Program-made: the position numbers and the translations under genes | Shown here: piece by piece, positions 1 through 8,186 of the stretch | Layout of the letters: each line of letters begins with the position of its first letter | Numbering within the stretch: the stretch's first letter is position 1 | Notes under the pieces: generated by a model | The model's input: the letters and a program-made list of their open reading frames with translations, nothing else | Told to the model about the DNA's origin: nothing | Database searches by the model: none | Assembly: GCA_021647805.1 (NCBI GenBank) | Contig: JAKITZ010000026.1 | Coordinates: 1-16,082, forward strand | Direction: 5' to 3' | DNA from: Robiginitomaculum sp. | GTDB taxonomy: Bacteria > Pseudomonadota > Alphaproteobacteria > Caulobacterales > Maricaulaceae | Length of the DNA: 16,082 nucleotides

Positions 1-75
1 CCGGGAGTTTATTGAATATTCGACCGAAATTTACTGGTTTCGAGGACGTGTAAGCATGAGACTTAACGAAACGAA

Positions 76-150
76 TTATAGCCGCAAAAGAACGCAGAGA
101 GCGCAAAGCAAAACGGCTCTTTGAGTTATCTGTGTTCTCTTGCGGCTAAT
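76..150. repeat. Imperfect inverted repeat of the GCCGCAAAAGAACGCAGAG type
   Basis: The left arm (about 76-100) contains GCCGCAAAAGAACGCAGAGA. The right arm (about 128-150) contains TCTGTGTTCTCTTGCGGC, which is its reverse complement with two mismatches across about 20 bp. The spacer is about 27 bp. Transcribed, it would fold into a long stem-loop. I recall near-identical motifs as high-copy intergenic repeats in Planctomycetota, Verrucomicrobiota and related genomes. Function unknown. Confidence 0.65.
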
Positions 151-194
151 AATCGGTGTTCATATTACTGGCACCTGAATATTTGTGTTGTTAT

Positions 195-233
195 TATTCG
201 TGTTCATTGGTTTCCATTCGTGGTTAAAAATTT
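195..233 (+). repeat. Intergenic repeat with ATTCGTG...CATTCGTGGTTAAA units
   Basis: The segment repeats an ATTCGTG core twice (ATTCGTGTTCATTGG, then CCATTCGTGGTTAAA) about 20 bp apart and ends in an A/T-rich tail. It looks like a degenerate tandem of a roughly 18-20 bp unit. The style is typical of short non-coding repeats I recall from environmental Planctomycetota-like genomes; that attribution is memory and not a search result. Confidence 0.5.
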
Positions 234-286
234 GGTGGCGGCCAACGGTTGCGCTAAGTTCTTTGAGGTCGATGTTTGATTTGTTT

Positions 287-318
287 CATCCGTGTTATCC
301 GTGTCATCCGTGGTAAAT
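287..318 (+). repeat. Triplicated ATCCGTG motif repeat
   Basis: The core ATCCGTG occurs three times at a spacing of about 10 bases (starting near 288, 297 and 306), the last followed by GTAAAT. The 10-base phasing gives a short tandem array on one face of the helix. It lies about 70 bp upstream of the permease start. I recall this motif as recurrent in intergenic DNA of several environmental phyla, but no role is established to my knowledge. Confidence 0.55.
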
Positions 319-386
319 AGTTAGTTTGTTTTGTTTGTTATAGGCCTTCTCCGAAACGAAGGCATTGGATAGGAGTATGGGAAAAC

Positions 387-1226
387 ATGAGTTTTCTTCT
401 CGTTATGAAAGCCGAAGTCGTGCGCACCCTCATTATTATGCGGCGCTATTGGCTTCGCACCCTTATCGGCATGGCCATGGGCTACGGCATGTTGCTCGTG
501 CTTATCGCTGGTTTCATGGTAAGCCGAAAAGAGGTGACCGAGGCCATGCAGAACAAGTTCGGCGATCCAGAATCGGCGACCAACTTCGTTCTGGGCTTTA
601 TTGTGGGCATGTTCGCTTTCGGAATTGTGGGCATGTTTACCCAGGGGATCCAGGGAATGGCCGGGACAGGCGTGTTGGAGCAGCTCTGCCTGAGTCCCCA
701 CGGGCTGATTACGAATTTTATGGCACGCAGCACCGTGGCCGCGATTAACTCGATATTCTCTTCTTGCATTATGGTTTGGCTGGTGACTATTACCGTGGGC
801 GGCACCTTGCACTTCGACGCGATTGCCCTGGCCACCCTGTTTATTCTGACTTTCGTGAACCTGCTTGGTTTTGGTTTCATGATGGGGGGCATGGTGTTGG
901 TCTTCAAGCAGGTAGGTCAGGTAGCCATTTTAATCCGAATGTCACTCTTCGCCCTCGCAATTTTTGCCAAGGAAGAACTGCTCCATCAGGGATGGGCCAT
1001 GGCGACGCTGATGCACGTGCTGCCTATTGCGGATGCGTCCATTCTTATCAAACATGTTCTGGTTCACAATCAGACCCTCGACGGCGGTGCGTATGTCTCC
1101 GTGTTTCAGCATCCCTCTATGTTTTTTCTTGTGCTCAGTTGTGTCGTCTGGACTACACTTGGCATTAGCTTTTTCAAATACATGGAAAACCTGAGCCGCG
1201 CCAAGGGTACGCTGGGAACCTATTAA
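387..1226 (+). CDS. ABC-2 type transporter permease
   Basis: This is a 279-residue integral membrane protein, probably the membrane half of an ABC exporter. Six hydrophobic segments are visible, at about 23-45, 66-89, 115-137, 144-172, 178-194 and 244-263. The stretch GTGVLEQLCLSP (93-104) between the second and third segments matches the conserved G-x-LEQL-x-LSP cytoplasmic loop of ABC-2 permeases, which contacts the ATPase. AGGAG at 371-375, 11 bases upstream, supports the ATG start. The stop codon shares a base with the start of the next gene (TAATG), so the two are probably translated together. The substrate cannot be read from the sequence. The downstream maturase-like protein suggests a modified peptide or small product, which is inference. 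The partner ATPase is not in the window and may lie to the left. Confidence 0.85.
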   Translation: MSFLLVMKAEVVRTLIIMRRYWLRTLIGMAMGYGMLLVLIAGFMVSRKEVTEAMQNKFGDPESATNFVLGFIVGMFAFGIVGMFTQGIQGMAGTGVLEQLCLSPHGLITNFMARSTVAAINSIFSSCIMVWLVTITVGGTLHFDAIALATLFILTFVNLLGFGFMMGGMVLVFKQVGQVAILIRMSLFALAIFAKEELLHQGWAMATLMHVLPIADASILIKHVLVHNQTLDGGAYVSVFQHPSMFFLVLSCVVWTTLGISFFKYMENLSRAKGTLGTY

Positions 1227-3094
1227 TGGCCCAATCGCTATTGCACCGATTCGAACGGGATGGACGGCACTTCGTCCTGGATACGGATACCTGTTTCTGT
1301 TTTGAATGCGATGGGATTTCCTGGGATGTGCTGGAGCACTATCCCCATACGCCGACCAACCACATCGTGTATTTGCTTAGTGATGCCCATCCGGCGGCGG
1401 AAGTGGAGGAGGTTGTTGGCGAACTGGAATGGCTTCGGGCGACCAAGTCCATTCTTCCACAGAAAAAGCCGCAGGACCAGCTTAAAGCCTACGAATTGAC
1501 ACCCGGTATGCGGCGTGTCGAGGTCGTATTGGATGGTTCGAGCCGTGATTCGGCCCAGGCAACGGCCTTGTGCGAAGGTGCTCTTGTGCTGCTGCTGGGA
1601 CGCTCCGGGCCAGAGAAGTCCCTTCGTCTGGAGTTGTACGTTCCCGACGCGCAGGGGCTGGGCGGCTGGTTCCCCGACTGGAGCCGCCGTGCTTTTGGCT
1701 TGGCGAAGATTGCCGATAAATCACTCGCGATTGCCGTCGTGTTCACGAACCCGGCACCACGCCGGGCCAACGCGGCATTGGCAGGGCACGAAATCAACCT
1801 GTGCTATTCCTTTTCAACGGCGGATGGGGTATCGGACTTTGCAGGGAACTGGTCCAAAGCCGAGGGTGCTTCCATGACCAAGCTGGCCCGCCTCGCGGAG
1901 AAGGCGGAAGGCGTGGACGTTGAGCTTCGCTTGGTCCCCGGCCATGGTGACTTCTGCGACGCCGTCGTCTATCTGCTCGAACAAGGCTTCAAACAGATCT
2001 ATCTCGATATTCCCGGTGCCTACATGGGGGTGGGGGGCCTTGATGCCGCAGCTATGACCGCAGGTATTGAGGCGACTGCCGTCTACTATGCCCAACAGCT
2101 TTTGAAGGGGAACTACTTTCGTCTCGAACCCATTGCGGGGTTATTTCATCAGATTTATGAGGGGAAGGCGCAAGCACGCACCGATGAATCAGGCACCCGG
2201 ATTCTGGCTATTGATTCCCAAGGCGACATTTATCCATCCCGCTACTTCATTGGTGTCGCTGACTACCATTTGGGTAATATTCTTGCTGGTTCATTCTACG
2301 AATCTCGCCGTGCGGAATTTGATGATTTGGGCGCGCCAACCACATCAGCCTGTGTTGCGTGTTGGGCGCGAAACCTTTGCGGCGGCGGCCACAGTGCAAT
2401 TCACTACGCCTTGAGCGGGGGAATTCGCCAGCCCAATCCCGCGTGGTGCGACGCGCAGCGCACGTGGTTCAGCGCGGCAATTGCTGCCTTTAATCTGCTC
2501 TCTGCGGAAGGGGTCGATTTTGCCCGCATGTACCAGCGTCTCCGGCCAGGAAAGCGCCCCTCGTTTTGGGGGATGGCGCGCATGGCGCTCACGATGAAGG
2601 TGGCGGTCCGTCCCATCGAAGAATCGGACGCGACCCTGTTGACGCGCTGGGAAAACTGGAGCGAAGCCACCTATTTTCTGGGCAACGAGTACGGCGTATT
2701 TCTGGCAACCCGCTATGACCGAGAGATGGACTCGCTCCATCCACGGGGTATTGAGCAGGAATTTATGGTCGTGTCACGGCGGGGCGAAGCCATGGGTCTT
2801 CTCAAAGTGCGCCCCGATCAGGTGCCCGGCGTTGCGCGGGTCTGGATATTCCTTCAAGACACGCAGGGTTATCTCGACAAAGGGATACGCAACAGCGTTG
2901 CCAGAATCCTGCGCGAGGCAGCAACCCATGGAGCCTTCACCACGCTAATCGCCGCGTCAGGTCCTGGTGATGCAGCGCTCGGGGAGTTTCTTGCCGCCAT
3001 CGGGTTTGAGCACGTTGGAACGGAGCGGGAGGCCTTGTTTCTTCACGATACCTATCATGATATTGCCATGCACCGGCTGGTGCTGGATGGATAA
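1226..3094 (+). CDS. Degenerate radical-SAM/SPASM-like protein fused to a GNAT-like acetyltransferase domain
   Basis: This 622-residue protein looks like a fused, possibly inactive, peptide maturase. Residues 5-80 resemble the N-terminal domain of SCIFF-type and quinohemoprotein-type peptide maturases (hydrophobic FVLD strand, WDVLEHYP, ELEWLRATKSIL). Residues about 95-330 fit a radical-SAM-like barrel, but no CxxxCxxC motif occurs anywhere; the N-terminal CFCFEC (23-28) is in the wrong place and has the wrong spacing. Residues 333-408 read as a SPASM domain: GDIYPS (333-338, with Ser where Cys is usual), LGNI (349-352), C376-x2-C379, C385-GGG-H389 (His where Cys is usual) and C408. Residues about 458-622 look like a GNAT acyltransferase, with AIGFEHVGTEREA and a TYHD tail. 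The ATG overlaps the permease stop. The domain order is fairly clear; the chemistry is not. It may be a pseudoenzyme scaffold for peptide recognition coupled to acylation. Confidence 0.7.
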   Translation: MAQSLLHRFERDGRHFVLDTDTCFCFECDGISWDVLEHYPHTPTNHIVYLLSDAHPAAEVEEVVGELEWLRATKSILPQKKPQDQLKAYELTPGMRRVEVVLDGSSRDSAQATALCEGALVLLLGRSGPEKSLRLELYVPDAQGLGGWFPDWSRRAFGLAKIADKSLAIAVVFTNPAPRRANAALAGHEINLCYSFSTADGVSDFAGNWSKAEGASMTKLARLAEKAEGVDVELRLVPGHGDFCDAVVYLLEQGFKQIYLDIPGAYMGVGGLDAAAMTAGIEATAVYYAQQLLKGNYFRLEPIAGLFHQIYEGKAQARTDESGTRILAIDSQGDIYPSRYFIGVADYHLGNILAGSFYESRRAEFDDLGAPTTSACVACWARNLCGGGHSAIHYALSGGIRQPNPAWCDAQRTWFSAAIAAFNLLSAEGVDFARMYQRLRPGKRPSFWGMARMALTMKVAVRPIEESDATLLTRWENWSEATYFLGNEYGVFLATRYDREMDSLHPRGIEQEFMVVSRRGEAMGLLKVRPDQVPGVARVWIFLQDTQGYLDKGIRNSVARILREAATHGAFTTLIAASGPGDAALGEFLAAIGFEHVGTEREALFLHDTYHDIAMHRLVLDG

Positions 3095-3225
3095 CCGGGC
3101 TGCGGGCGAAGTTTATGTTTGTTTTGCACCCCACGGTATATTTTTGAGCAGGGGTACCCAGATTACTTGCAGTCCCAGCCTCAACCCAATCTCAGCATCC
3201 TGCCTGCTTCAAAAGAATCTCCAGG

Positions 3226-3720
3226 TCATTCGCACCAGAGCGAATAGAGCTGCCCGTTTTTAACGGTGATACGCAGTTGGATAGGCCCCTTCTCCAGGGC
3301 CAGGGGCGTTTCCCAGACCAGAGGTATATCAAGTCCATCCTCCTGGATGGGTTTGGCGGTGGCCAATGTGTTGCCAGCACCATCGATGGCCTCCACCAGT
3401 ACTTCACCCCATTCCGCCCGAGCGTTGAGGTGAAGTGTTTCGCCCGTAACAATGAGGTGTTTTGTTACGATTACACCGCCCTCATAGTTGCCCTCCATGG
3501 CCACGAAACGATCCCGCTTGATGGTGGCGAAGCCGATGCCGCCGACCGGTGGGCCGCTGTCATTGCCGTTATAGGGGGCATGCCGATAGCGGCGGTCACT
3601 GTAGTAAAAGCGGAGTTCATCCCCGTCTTCGATGGGGGGATTGTTCGCCACCGCAGTGTTGAAGCGATCCCAATCTCCGATGCCGCCATTGGCGATGTTG
3701 CACGTAAAGAACTGCTGTGT
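3226..3720 (-). CDS. 3' end of a beta-sandwich protein of planctomycete-like type, truncated at the junction
   Basis: Only the last ~165 residues are present, ending at TGA (3228-3226). The readable part begins around QQFFT and includes DWDRF, GDELRFYYS, GGIGFATIKRDRF and the terminal NGQLYSLWC. This pattern recalls C-terminal domains of secreted hypothetical proteins, often annotated as glycosyl-hydrolase-like (GH32/sialidase-fold), in Planctomycetota and Hydrogenedentota. They share a GxATLRRDGF-like strand followed by a beta-sandwich that ends in an LYS.. strand. The frame stays open to 3885, but residues encoded beyond about 3720 are antisense to addB and do not belong to this protein. 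Function is unknown; a carbohydrate-related extracellular role is only a guess. It converges on the maturase-like gene with 131 bp between the two stops and no clear terminator. Confidence 0.6.
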   Translation of the reverse strand, partial: TQQFFTCNIANGGIGDWDRFNTAVANNPPIEDGDELRFYYSDRRYRHAPYNGNDSGPPVGGIGFATIKRDRFVAMEGNYEGGVIVTKHLIVTGETLHLNARAEWGEVLVEAIDGAGNTLATAKPIQEDGLDIPLVWETPLALEKGPIQLRITVKNGQLYSLWCE

Positions 3721-3728
3721 CCAAACAC
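3712..3728. other. Probable chimeric junction between two genomes
   Basis: To the left, DNA is GC-rich and the minus frame codes plausibly. To the right, DNA is AT-richer and the plus frame codes AddB. Family-like residues on the minus strand fade at QQFF (about 3717-3709), and AddB-like residues start at about NTDYL (3724 onward). Both genes are broken at the same point and neither neighbour belongs with the other's block. A misassembled contig is the simplest reading. Confidence 0.7.
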
Positions 3729-4671
3729 AGATTATTTGAAAATTGCTCGTGCTATCTGGAAAATTGAGCAATTCCATCCTGCTGAGCAGCCTGAACCGAA
3801 ACCGCCGTTGTCGCAACGCCCAAAGGAGCTTTCTGTTACCAGAATCAAAGTTCTGATTCGCAATCCATTTGCTATTTATGGCCAAAAGGTTTTAGGCCTG
3901 TACGCGCTGGACGCTGTGGGAAAGGCTCCGGGAGCCAGTGAGCGCGGTACAGCCATTCACAAAGCTTTGGAGTTATGGGCAGAACAATCTGTAGCAGAAA
4001 TTTTAGAGCAAAATGCCGACAAATTGAGCCAGCTGATCATACAGCAATTATTATTGGCCGGTTTTGATCCATCAGACATGGCTATAGAAGCACCCGTAGC
4101 CAAACGAATTGCCAAGGCTTATTTGCAATGGGAACAACAAAGACAACAAGGCGGGTTTGCTTTGGCGTTGACCGAGAAAAAAGGTTGCTTAAATCTTTCC
4201 TTAAACGGAGGTCAGCAAATCAAAATAACCGCGACACCTGATCGAATAGACAGCTTCGGCACTATGTGGGCGCTGGTTGATTACAAAACCGGAGGTGCGT
4301 CATCGTCTAAAGAAGTTCTGGCCGGTTGGGATCCGCAATTACCACTTACCGGCGCAATTATCCATGGCGACGGGTTTGCCGAATACAAAATAAAATCAGG
4401 CGAGATCACTGAACTTGCTTATTTGAAATTATCCGGCGGCGAGAAGACGCTAGATCATAAAGTTATCAAATTAGGGAAAGACGGTTTTTCATCGATACAA
4501 GAACTGGTCGAGGTCGAATTAGACCGGATAACAGATCTGTTTGAAACTTTTGCCGACCCCAACACACCATACCTTTGTCAGCCGCGCTCTAAGTATACCG
4601 ATGATTACAGTGATTATGATCATTTGGCTCGTCGTGCAGAATGGTCTGCCATAAATGATGGCGAGGGGTAA
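3721..4671 (+). CDS. addB: AddB, C-terminal part (truncated by the junction)
   Basis: AddB is the second subunit of the AddAB helicase-nuclease, which resects double-strand breaks for RecA loading in the cytoplasm. Only about the last 316 of the roughly 1000 residues usual in alphaproteobacteria remain; the helicase-like part is missing. Visible landmarks are RPKELSVTRI with NPFAIYG, the GTAIHKALE helix, and the PD-(D/E)xK nuclease signature ATPDRID...LVDYKTGG (Asp at 4279-4281, Lys at 4285-4287). The terminal SDYDHLARRAEW is typical of alphaproteobacterial AddB. The frame is open back to an ATG at 3277, but that upstream stretch is antisense to another gene and is not AddB. The TAA shares its last base with the addA start, so the two subunits are probably translationally coupled. 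The identification is firm; the true 5' end is absent. Confidence 0.88.
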   Translation, partial: PNTDYLKIARAIWKIEQFHPAEQPEPKPPLSQRPKELSVTRIKVLIRNPFAIYGQKVLGLYALDAVGKAPGASERGTAIHKALELWAEQSVAEILEQNADKLSQLIIQQLLLAGFDPSDMAIEAPVAKRIAKAYLQWEQQRQQGGFALALTEKKGCLNLSLNGGQQIKITATPDRIDSFGTMWALVDYKTGGASSSKEVLAGWDPQLPLTGAIIHGDGFAEYKIKSGEITELAYLKLSGGEKTLDHKVIKLGKDGFSSIQELVEVELDRITDLFETFADPNTPYLCQPRSKYTDDYSDYDHLARRAEWSAINDGEG

Positions 4672-7600
4672 TGATCATGACACTTGATCCCAGAGAACAG
4701 GCGTTACAACAACAAGCATTAGCCGCCGACCCACGAGCTTCAGCCATTGTTTCAGCCAATGCAGGCTCTGGCAAAACCCATGTTTTAATCAACCGTGTAA
4801 CCAGAATATTACTTGATGGCGTATCACCGGAACAAATCCTTTGCGTCACCTATACCAAGGCAGCAGCATCAGAAATGTTAAATCGGTTGTTTGCCCATTT
4901 GGGTCGATTTTCGATACTGGCAGATGACGAGTTACGCAAAGAACTGGTCAAACTTGATCCCAAATTTTCTCCGGAGGCAGAAGACCTTGCCAAGGCTAGG
5001 CGATTGTTTGCCCGAGCATTAGAAACACCCGGCGGACTTAAAATTAGAACTATTCATGGGTTTTGCGAGGCTTTGTTACGGCAATTTCCGATAGAGGCCG
5101 GAATATCAGCCGGTTTTCAAATAATAGAGGAAACTGAGAGCCGCAAATTACAACAACAAATAATCCAACAAATAGGTTTGCACGCGGTTGAAAACCCCGA
5201 TGGAGATTTAGCATCTGCATATAATTTTCTAACCGGCTTTGGCAGCTCGATAGTACCACAGGTGTTTGATACCGCGACCGCCAAAGCCAGAGTTTTGCAA
5301 TCAGATTTCGAACAATATGGCGGATTATCAGGGCTGTTGGCACAAAGCGCGAAAATACTGGGAGTCAAGACCGGCGATACCAAAGATAAAATTTGCCAGC
5401 AGGCGATGGAGAATTTTAACGCAAACAGATTACAAGAAATAGCCAATGGTTTGAGCGCTGGTGCAGCGAAAAATCAACAAGCCGCACAAGATTTAACAGC
5501 ATTGCAAAACATCACCGACCCTGCCGAACAGTTAAATATCCTAACCGGTATATTCTTTACCACGACAATGACTCCGAAAAAGAATTTCGTCAGCAAAGAC
5601 GCCATTAAAGCCATGCCTGAACTGCCGGATATTTGTGGTAGAATAACCGACGAAATTGAAGAACTTCTCTCTAAAATATATGCAGTTCAGTCATTTGAAA
5701 AAACCAAAGCAGCTTTAACCCTGTGCCATAAATTTGTGTACAAATACGCAAAGGCAAAACGTGAAGCCGGTCTGGTAGATTTTGATGATCTAATTGAATA
5801 CACTCGCGAATTACTTACCGACAAGCTTTCAACCGACTGGGTATTGTATAAGCTTGATGGTAATTTACGCCATGTTTTAGTCGATGAAGCCCAAGATAAT
5901 TCACCGGCGCAATGGGCAGTTATTGGCGCATTAACCGACGAATTTTTTGCCGGAGCTGGCGCCACAGACGAAACCAGAACCATGTTCGCAGTTGGTGACC
6001 CAAAACAATCAATTTACCGCTTTCAAGGTGCTGACCCCAGTTTGTTTGTAGAACAAAGAAACCGGTTATTGCAAAGAAAAAGCGATGGGTTTGGCAAAAT
6101 TCATATTCCGCAACTAGCTTTATCATGGCGTTCGACACCGCAAGTGCTGGAGTTTGTTGATGCTTGTTTTTTTGGAGTTGAACTTGAAACTAAATTTGTC
6201 GGCGAGCCGGAAAATTTTAAAGCTGACCCGGGGTTTTCCGAATACTTAAAACATGGTGCGGAACGATCGAACTCAACAGGAACAGTTAAACTTCTATCGG
6301 CGATACCTTATACAAAAGATGAAACTGACAGCGATCCGTCAAGACCAGTAAATTCTATCTCCTCGCGGCATCCGGTTAGTATTTTAGCACAAAATATCGC
6401 TAAAAACATCAAGTCCATGCTTGATCGTGATAAGCAGATAAATGAGAAAATTGACGGCATAGAGATCAAACGGGCGGTAAATGCAGGAGATATTTTAATA
6501 CTGGTTCGTTCGCGAAACTCATTATTTCGCGAGATTATTCGACACTTAAAACTACAGGGCGTTCCTGTTGCCGGTGCTGACCGCATGATCCTACAAACCG
6601 AAACGGCTATTTTGGATTTATTATCACTAGCCAAAGCCGCTTTACAGCCGGCTGACGATTTGTCACTGGCCGAAGTTTTAACCGGTCCATTTGTTCAATC
6701 ACAACAGATAAGTAAATCGCCAATTACCACCGAAATGTTGTTCAAGTTGGCCAATGCCCGCACCGAAGGGCGAACATTACATGCTGCTTTAACGGATTCT
6801 GAAGAGCCTGCATTTGCTTCCGCAAAAAAATGGTTTGCAGACCTGATAGAGCGAGCAAGTTATGAAACTCCATATAGGTTTTTTTCCGGCCTGCTGTACC
6901 GCCTTACAGAAACCGGCGAGCCAATGGTTAACCGTTTATTTGCCCGGCTGGGATCCGAGGTCGCAGATCCTTTACAGGAATTTTTAAGCTTGGCTTTGGC
7001 GTTTAGCCAAAAAGGTGACGGCTCATTAATGTCATTTGTTATGCAAATGGCGGCTCGTGAAGATGAAATAAAACGAGAAATGCAAGGTGTGAATGACAAG
7101 GTACGGGTGATGACTATTCATGGAGCCAAAGGTTTAGAGGCTCCGATAGTATTTTTACCAGATACCAATAGCAAGCCTGGGGGACGAAAAACAACAGGAT
7201 TGGTTCGAGATAATCAGGCTTGGCTGTGGGTTTCATCTAAGCAGGTTTGTGATGTTGTGCAAAAACTCAAAGACCGGCAGGAAATATTGGACATCCAAGA
7301 GCACCGGCGTCTGTTATATGTGGCATTAACTAGAGCCCGTGATCATTTGATAATATGCGCTCATCATAAAGGCGGGATAACAGGCGGACTGGAAGATGGC
7401 TGTTGGTATCTGCAATGTGTTTCGGCGTTTGAGCACCTGTTTGTGGCCGAAGCAGCAACACGAACAGAAGACGAAGAGGGTGGTATAAGCTACCAGTTGG
7501 GAACAGGTGCCAGCTGCATTGAAACACAACTGAACGCCGCACCAGATACCATGGTTGATTTACCCGATTGGCTGGATAAGCCGTGGCAAGATCAACAAAA

Positions 7601-8186
7601 CACATTAACAACAATTACCCCGTCTGGATTGCACAAAGGCGCAAGTGAGCAGGTATTGGCTACGTCTCCGGTTGGGCAAAGGGCTGAAAAGCGTTTTTTA
7701 CGCGGTAATATTATTCACTCATTGCTGCAAATATTGCCTGACCTGCCAAAACCAGACCATATTGCGGCGGTTGATAAGTTCCTGAACCAATATAAAGATT
7801 TAACTTCCGCCCAAAGAATCGAGATAGCAAAAGTTACCCTAAATGTTTTAAATCATGGCGATTTTGGATATTTATTCGGCACTAACAGCCGAGCGGAATT
7901 GCCGATAAGCGGGACCTTAACTTCCACCTCTGGTGATTATCTAGTAAATGGTAAAATAGATCGTTTAGTTGTCCGTGATACAGAAGTTTTGGTGTTGGAT
8001 TTCAAGACTAATAGACCGCCACCAAAACATCTGGAAGACGTGTCCGATGTGTATTTGGCACAAATGGCCACATACCGCGACTTATTGCAGCAAATTTGGC
8101 CGAATAAAAATATTAGATGCGCCCTTTTGTGGACTGATGGCCCAAGCTTGATGGAATTACCGGATAATTTATTGCAATCACAATAA
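4671..8186 (+). CDS. addA: AddA, double-strand break repair helicase-nuclease subunit
   Basis: This 1171-residue UvrD-type (SF1) ATP-dependent helicase with a C-terminal nuclease forms the AddAB complex with AddB. The order of motifs is complete: Walker A SANAGSGKT (28-36), motif Ia CVTYTKAAASEM (58-69), IRTIHGFCE, the DFDDLI helix, Walker B VDEAQD (404-409), GDPKQSIYRFQGADP, SWRST, motif V VMTIHGAKGLEAP and motif VI LLYVALTRARDH. The nuclease has GKIDRL, LDFKT (D1110, K1112) and QMATY (Q1131, Y1135). Length fits the alphaproteobacterial family. The ATG at 4671 overlaps the addB stop by one base; the in-frame ATG at 4677 is an equally possible start, giving two residues fewer. No internal disruption is seen. 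Codon use is AT-leaning like the rest of the right-hand block. Confidence 0.96.
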   Translation: MIMTLDPREQALQQQALAADPRASAIVSANAGSGKTHVLINRVTRILLDGVSPEQILCVTYTKAAASEMLNRLFAHLGRFSILADDELRKELVKLDPKFSPEAEDLAKARRLFARALETPGGLKIRTIHGFCEALLRQFPIEAGISAGFQIIEETESRKLQQQIIQQIGLHAVENPDGDLASAYNFLTGFGSSIVPQVFDTATAKARVLQSDFEQYGGLSGLLAQSAKILGVKTGDTKDKICQQAMENFNANRLQEIANGLSAGAAKNQQAAQDLTALQNITDPAEQLNILTGIFFTTTMTPKKNFVSKDAIKAMPELPDICGRITDEIEELLSKIYAVQSFEKTKAALTLCHKFVYKYAKAKREAGLVDFDDLIEYTRELLTDKLSTDWVLYKLDGNLRHVLVDEAQDNSPAQWAVIGALTDEFFAGAGATDETRTMFAVGDPKQSIYRFQGADPSLFVEQRNRLLQRKSDGFGKIHIPQLALSWRSTPQVLEFVDACFFGVELETKFVGEPENFKADPGFSEYLKHGAERSNSTGTVKLLSAIPYTKDETDSDPSRPVNSISSRHPVSILAQNIAKNIKSMLDRDKQINEKIDGIEIKRAVNAGDILILVRSRNSLFREIIRHLKLQGVPVAGADRMILQTETAILDLLSLAKAALQPADDLSLAEVLTGPFVQSQQISKSPITTEMLFKLANARTEGRTLHAALTDSEEPAFASAKKWFADLIERASYETPYRFFSGLLYRLTETGEPMVNRLFARLGSEVADPLQEFLSLALAFSQKGDGSLMSFVMQMAAREDEIKREMQGVNDKVRVMTIHGAKGLEAPIVFLPDTNSKPGGRKTTGLVRDNQAWLWVSSKQVCDVVQKLKDRQEILDIQEHRRLLYVALTRARDHLIICAHHKGGITGGLEDGCWYLQCVSAFEHLFVAEAATRTEDEEGGISYQLGTGASCIETQLNAAPDTMVDLPDWLDKPWQDQQNTLTTITPSGLHKGASEQVLATSPVGQRAEKRFLRGNIIHSLLQILPDLPKPDHIAAVDKFLNQYKDLTSAQRIEIAKVTLNVLNHGDFGYLFGTNSRAELPISGTLTSTSGDYLVNGKIDRLVVRDTEVLVLDFKTNRPPPKHLEDVSDVYLAQMATYRDLLQQIWPNKNIRCALLWTDGPSLMELPDNLLQSQ

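Larger units (their letters stand above)
1..386. other. Non-coding region with several repeat motifs upstream of the ABC permease
   Basis: I see no convincing gene here. The region holds an imperfect inverted repeat (76-150) and two short direct-type repeats (195-233 and 287-318), listed separately. A small perfect hairpin (GCCTTC/GAAGGC, 344-363) lies just before the AGGAG ribosome-binding site at 371-375. In one forward frame positions 3-53 read a short tail containing FEDV and then stop. This loosely resembles the LEDV tail of ABC ATPases and could be the end of an upstream ATPase gene, but 16 codons are too few to call. Confidence 0.6.

Noticed and set aside
3..53. Tail of an upstream ABC ATPase gene (short frame ending ...FEDV)
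   Set aside because: Attractive given the permease, but 16 codons cannot be assigned to a family with confidence.
72..320. CRISPR array
   Set aside because: The repeats are of three different kinds with no regular spacer pattern, and no cas genes are present.
321..907. Long minus-strand frames opposite the ABC permease, one very His-rich
   Set aside because: They are shadows of the permease; the His-rich composition mirrors its Met/Gly codons. No start signal or family pattern.
1292..1309. CFCFEC at residues 23-28 of the maturase-like protein as a radical SAM cluster motif
   Set aside because: Spacing is C-x-C-x2-C rather than CxxxCxxC, and it lies in the N-terminal peptide-binding-like domain, not at the first strand of the barrel.
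3226..3885. A single 219-codon minus-strand gene starting at 3885
   Set aside because: The first ~55 codons are antisense to AddB, where the plus strand matches conserved residues (SVTRI, NPFAIYG). Only the part below about 3720 is plausible.
3277..4671. A single 464-codon plus-strand gene
   Set aside because: The first ~148 codons are antisense to a better-supported minus-strand gene and have no AddB character; only the part from about 3721 is AddB.
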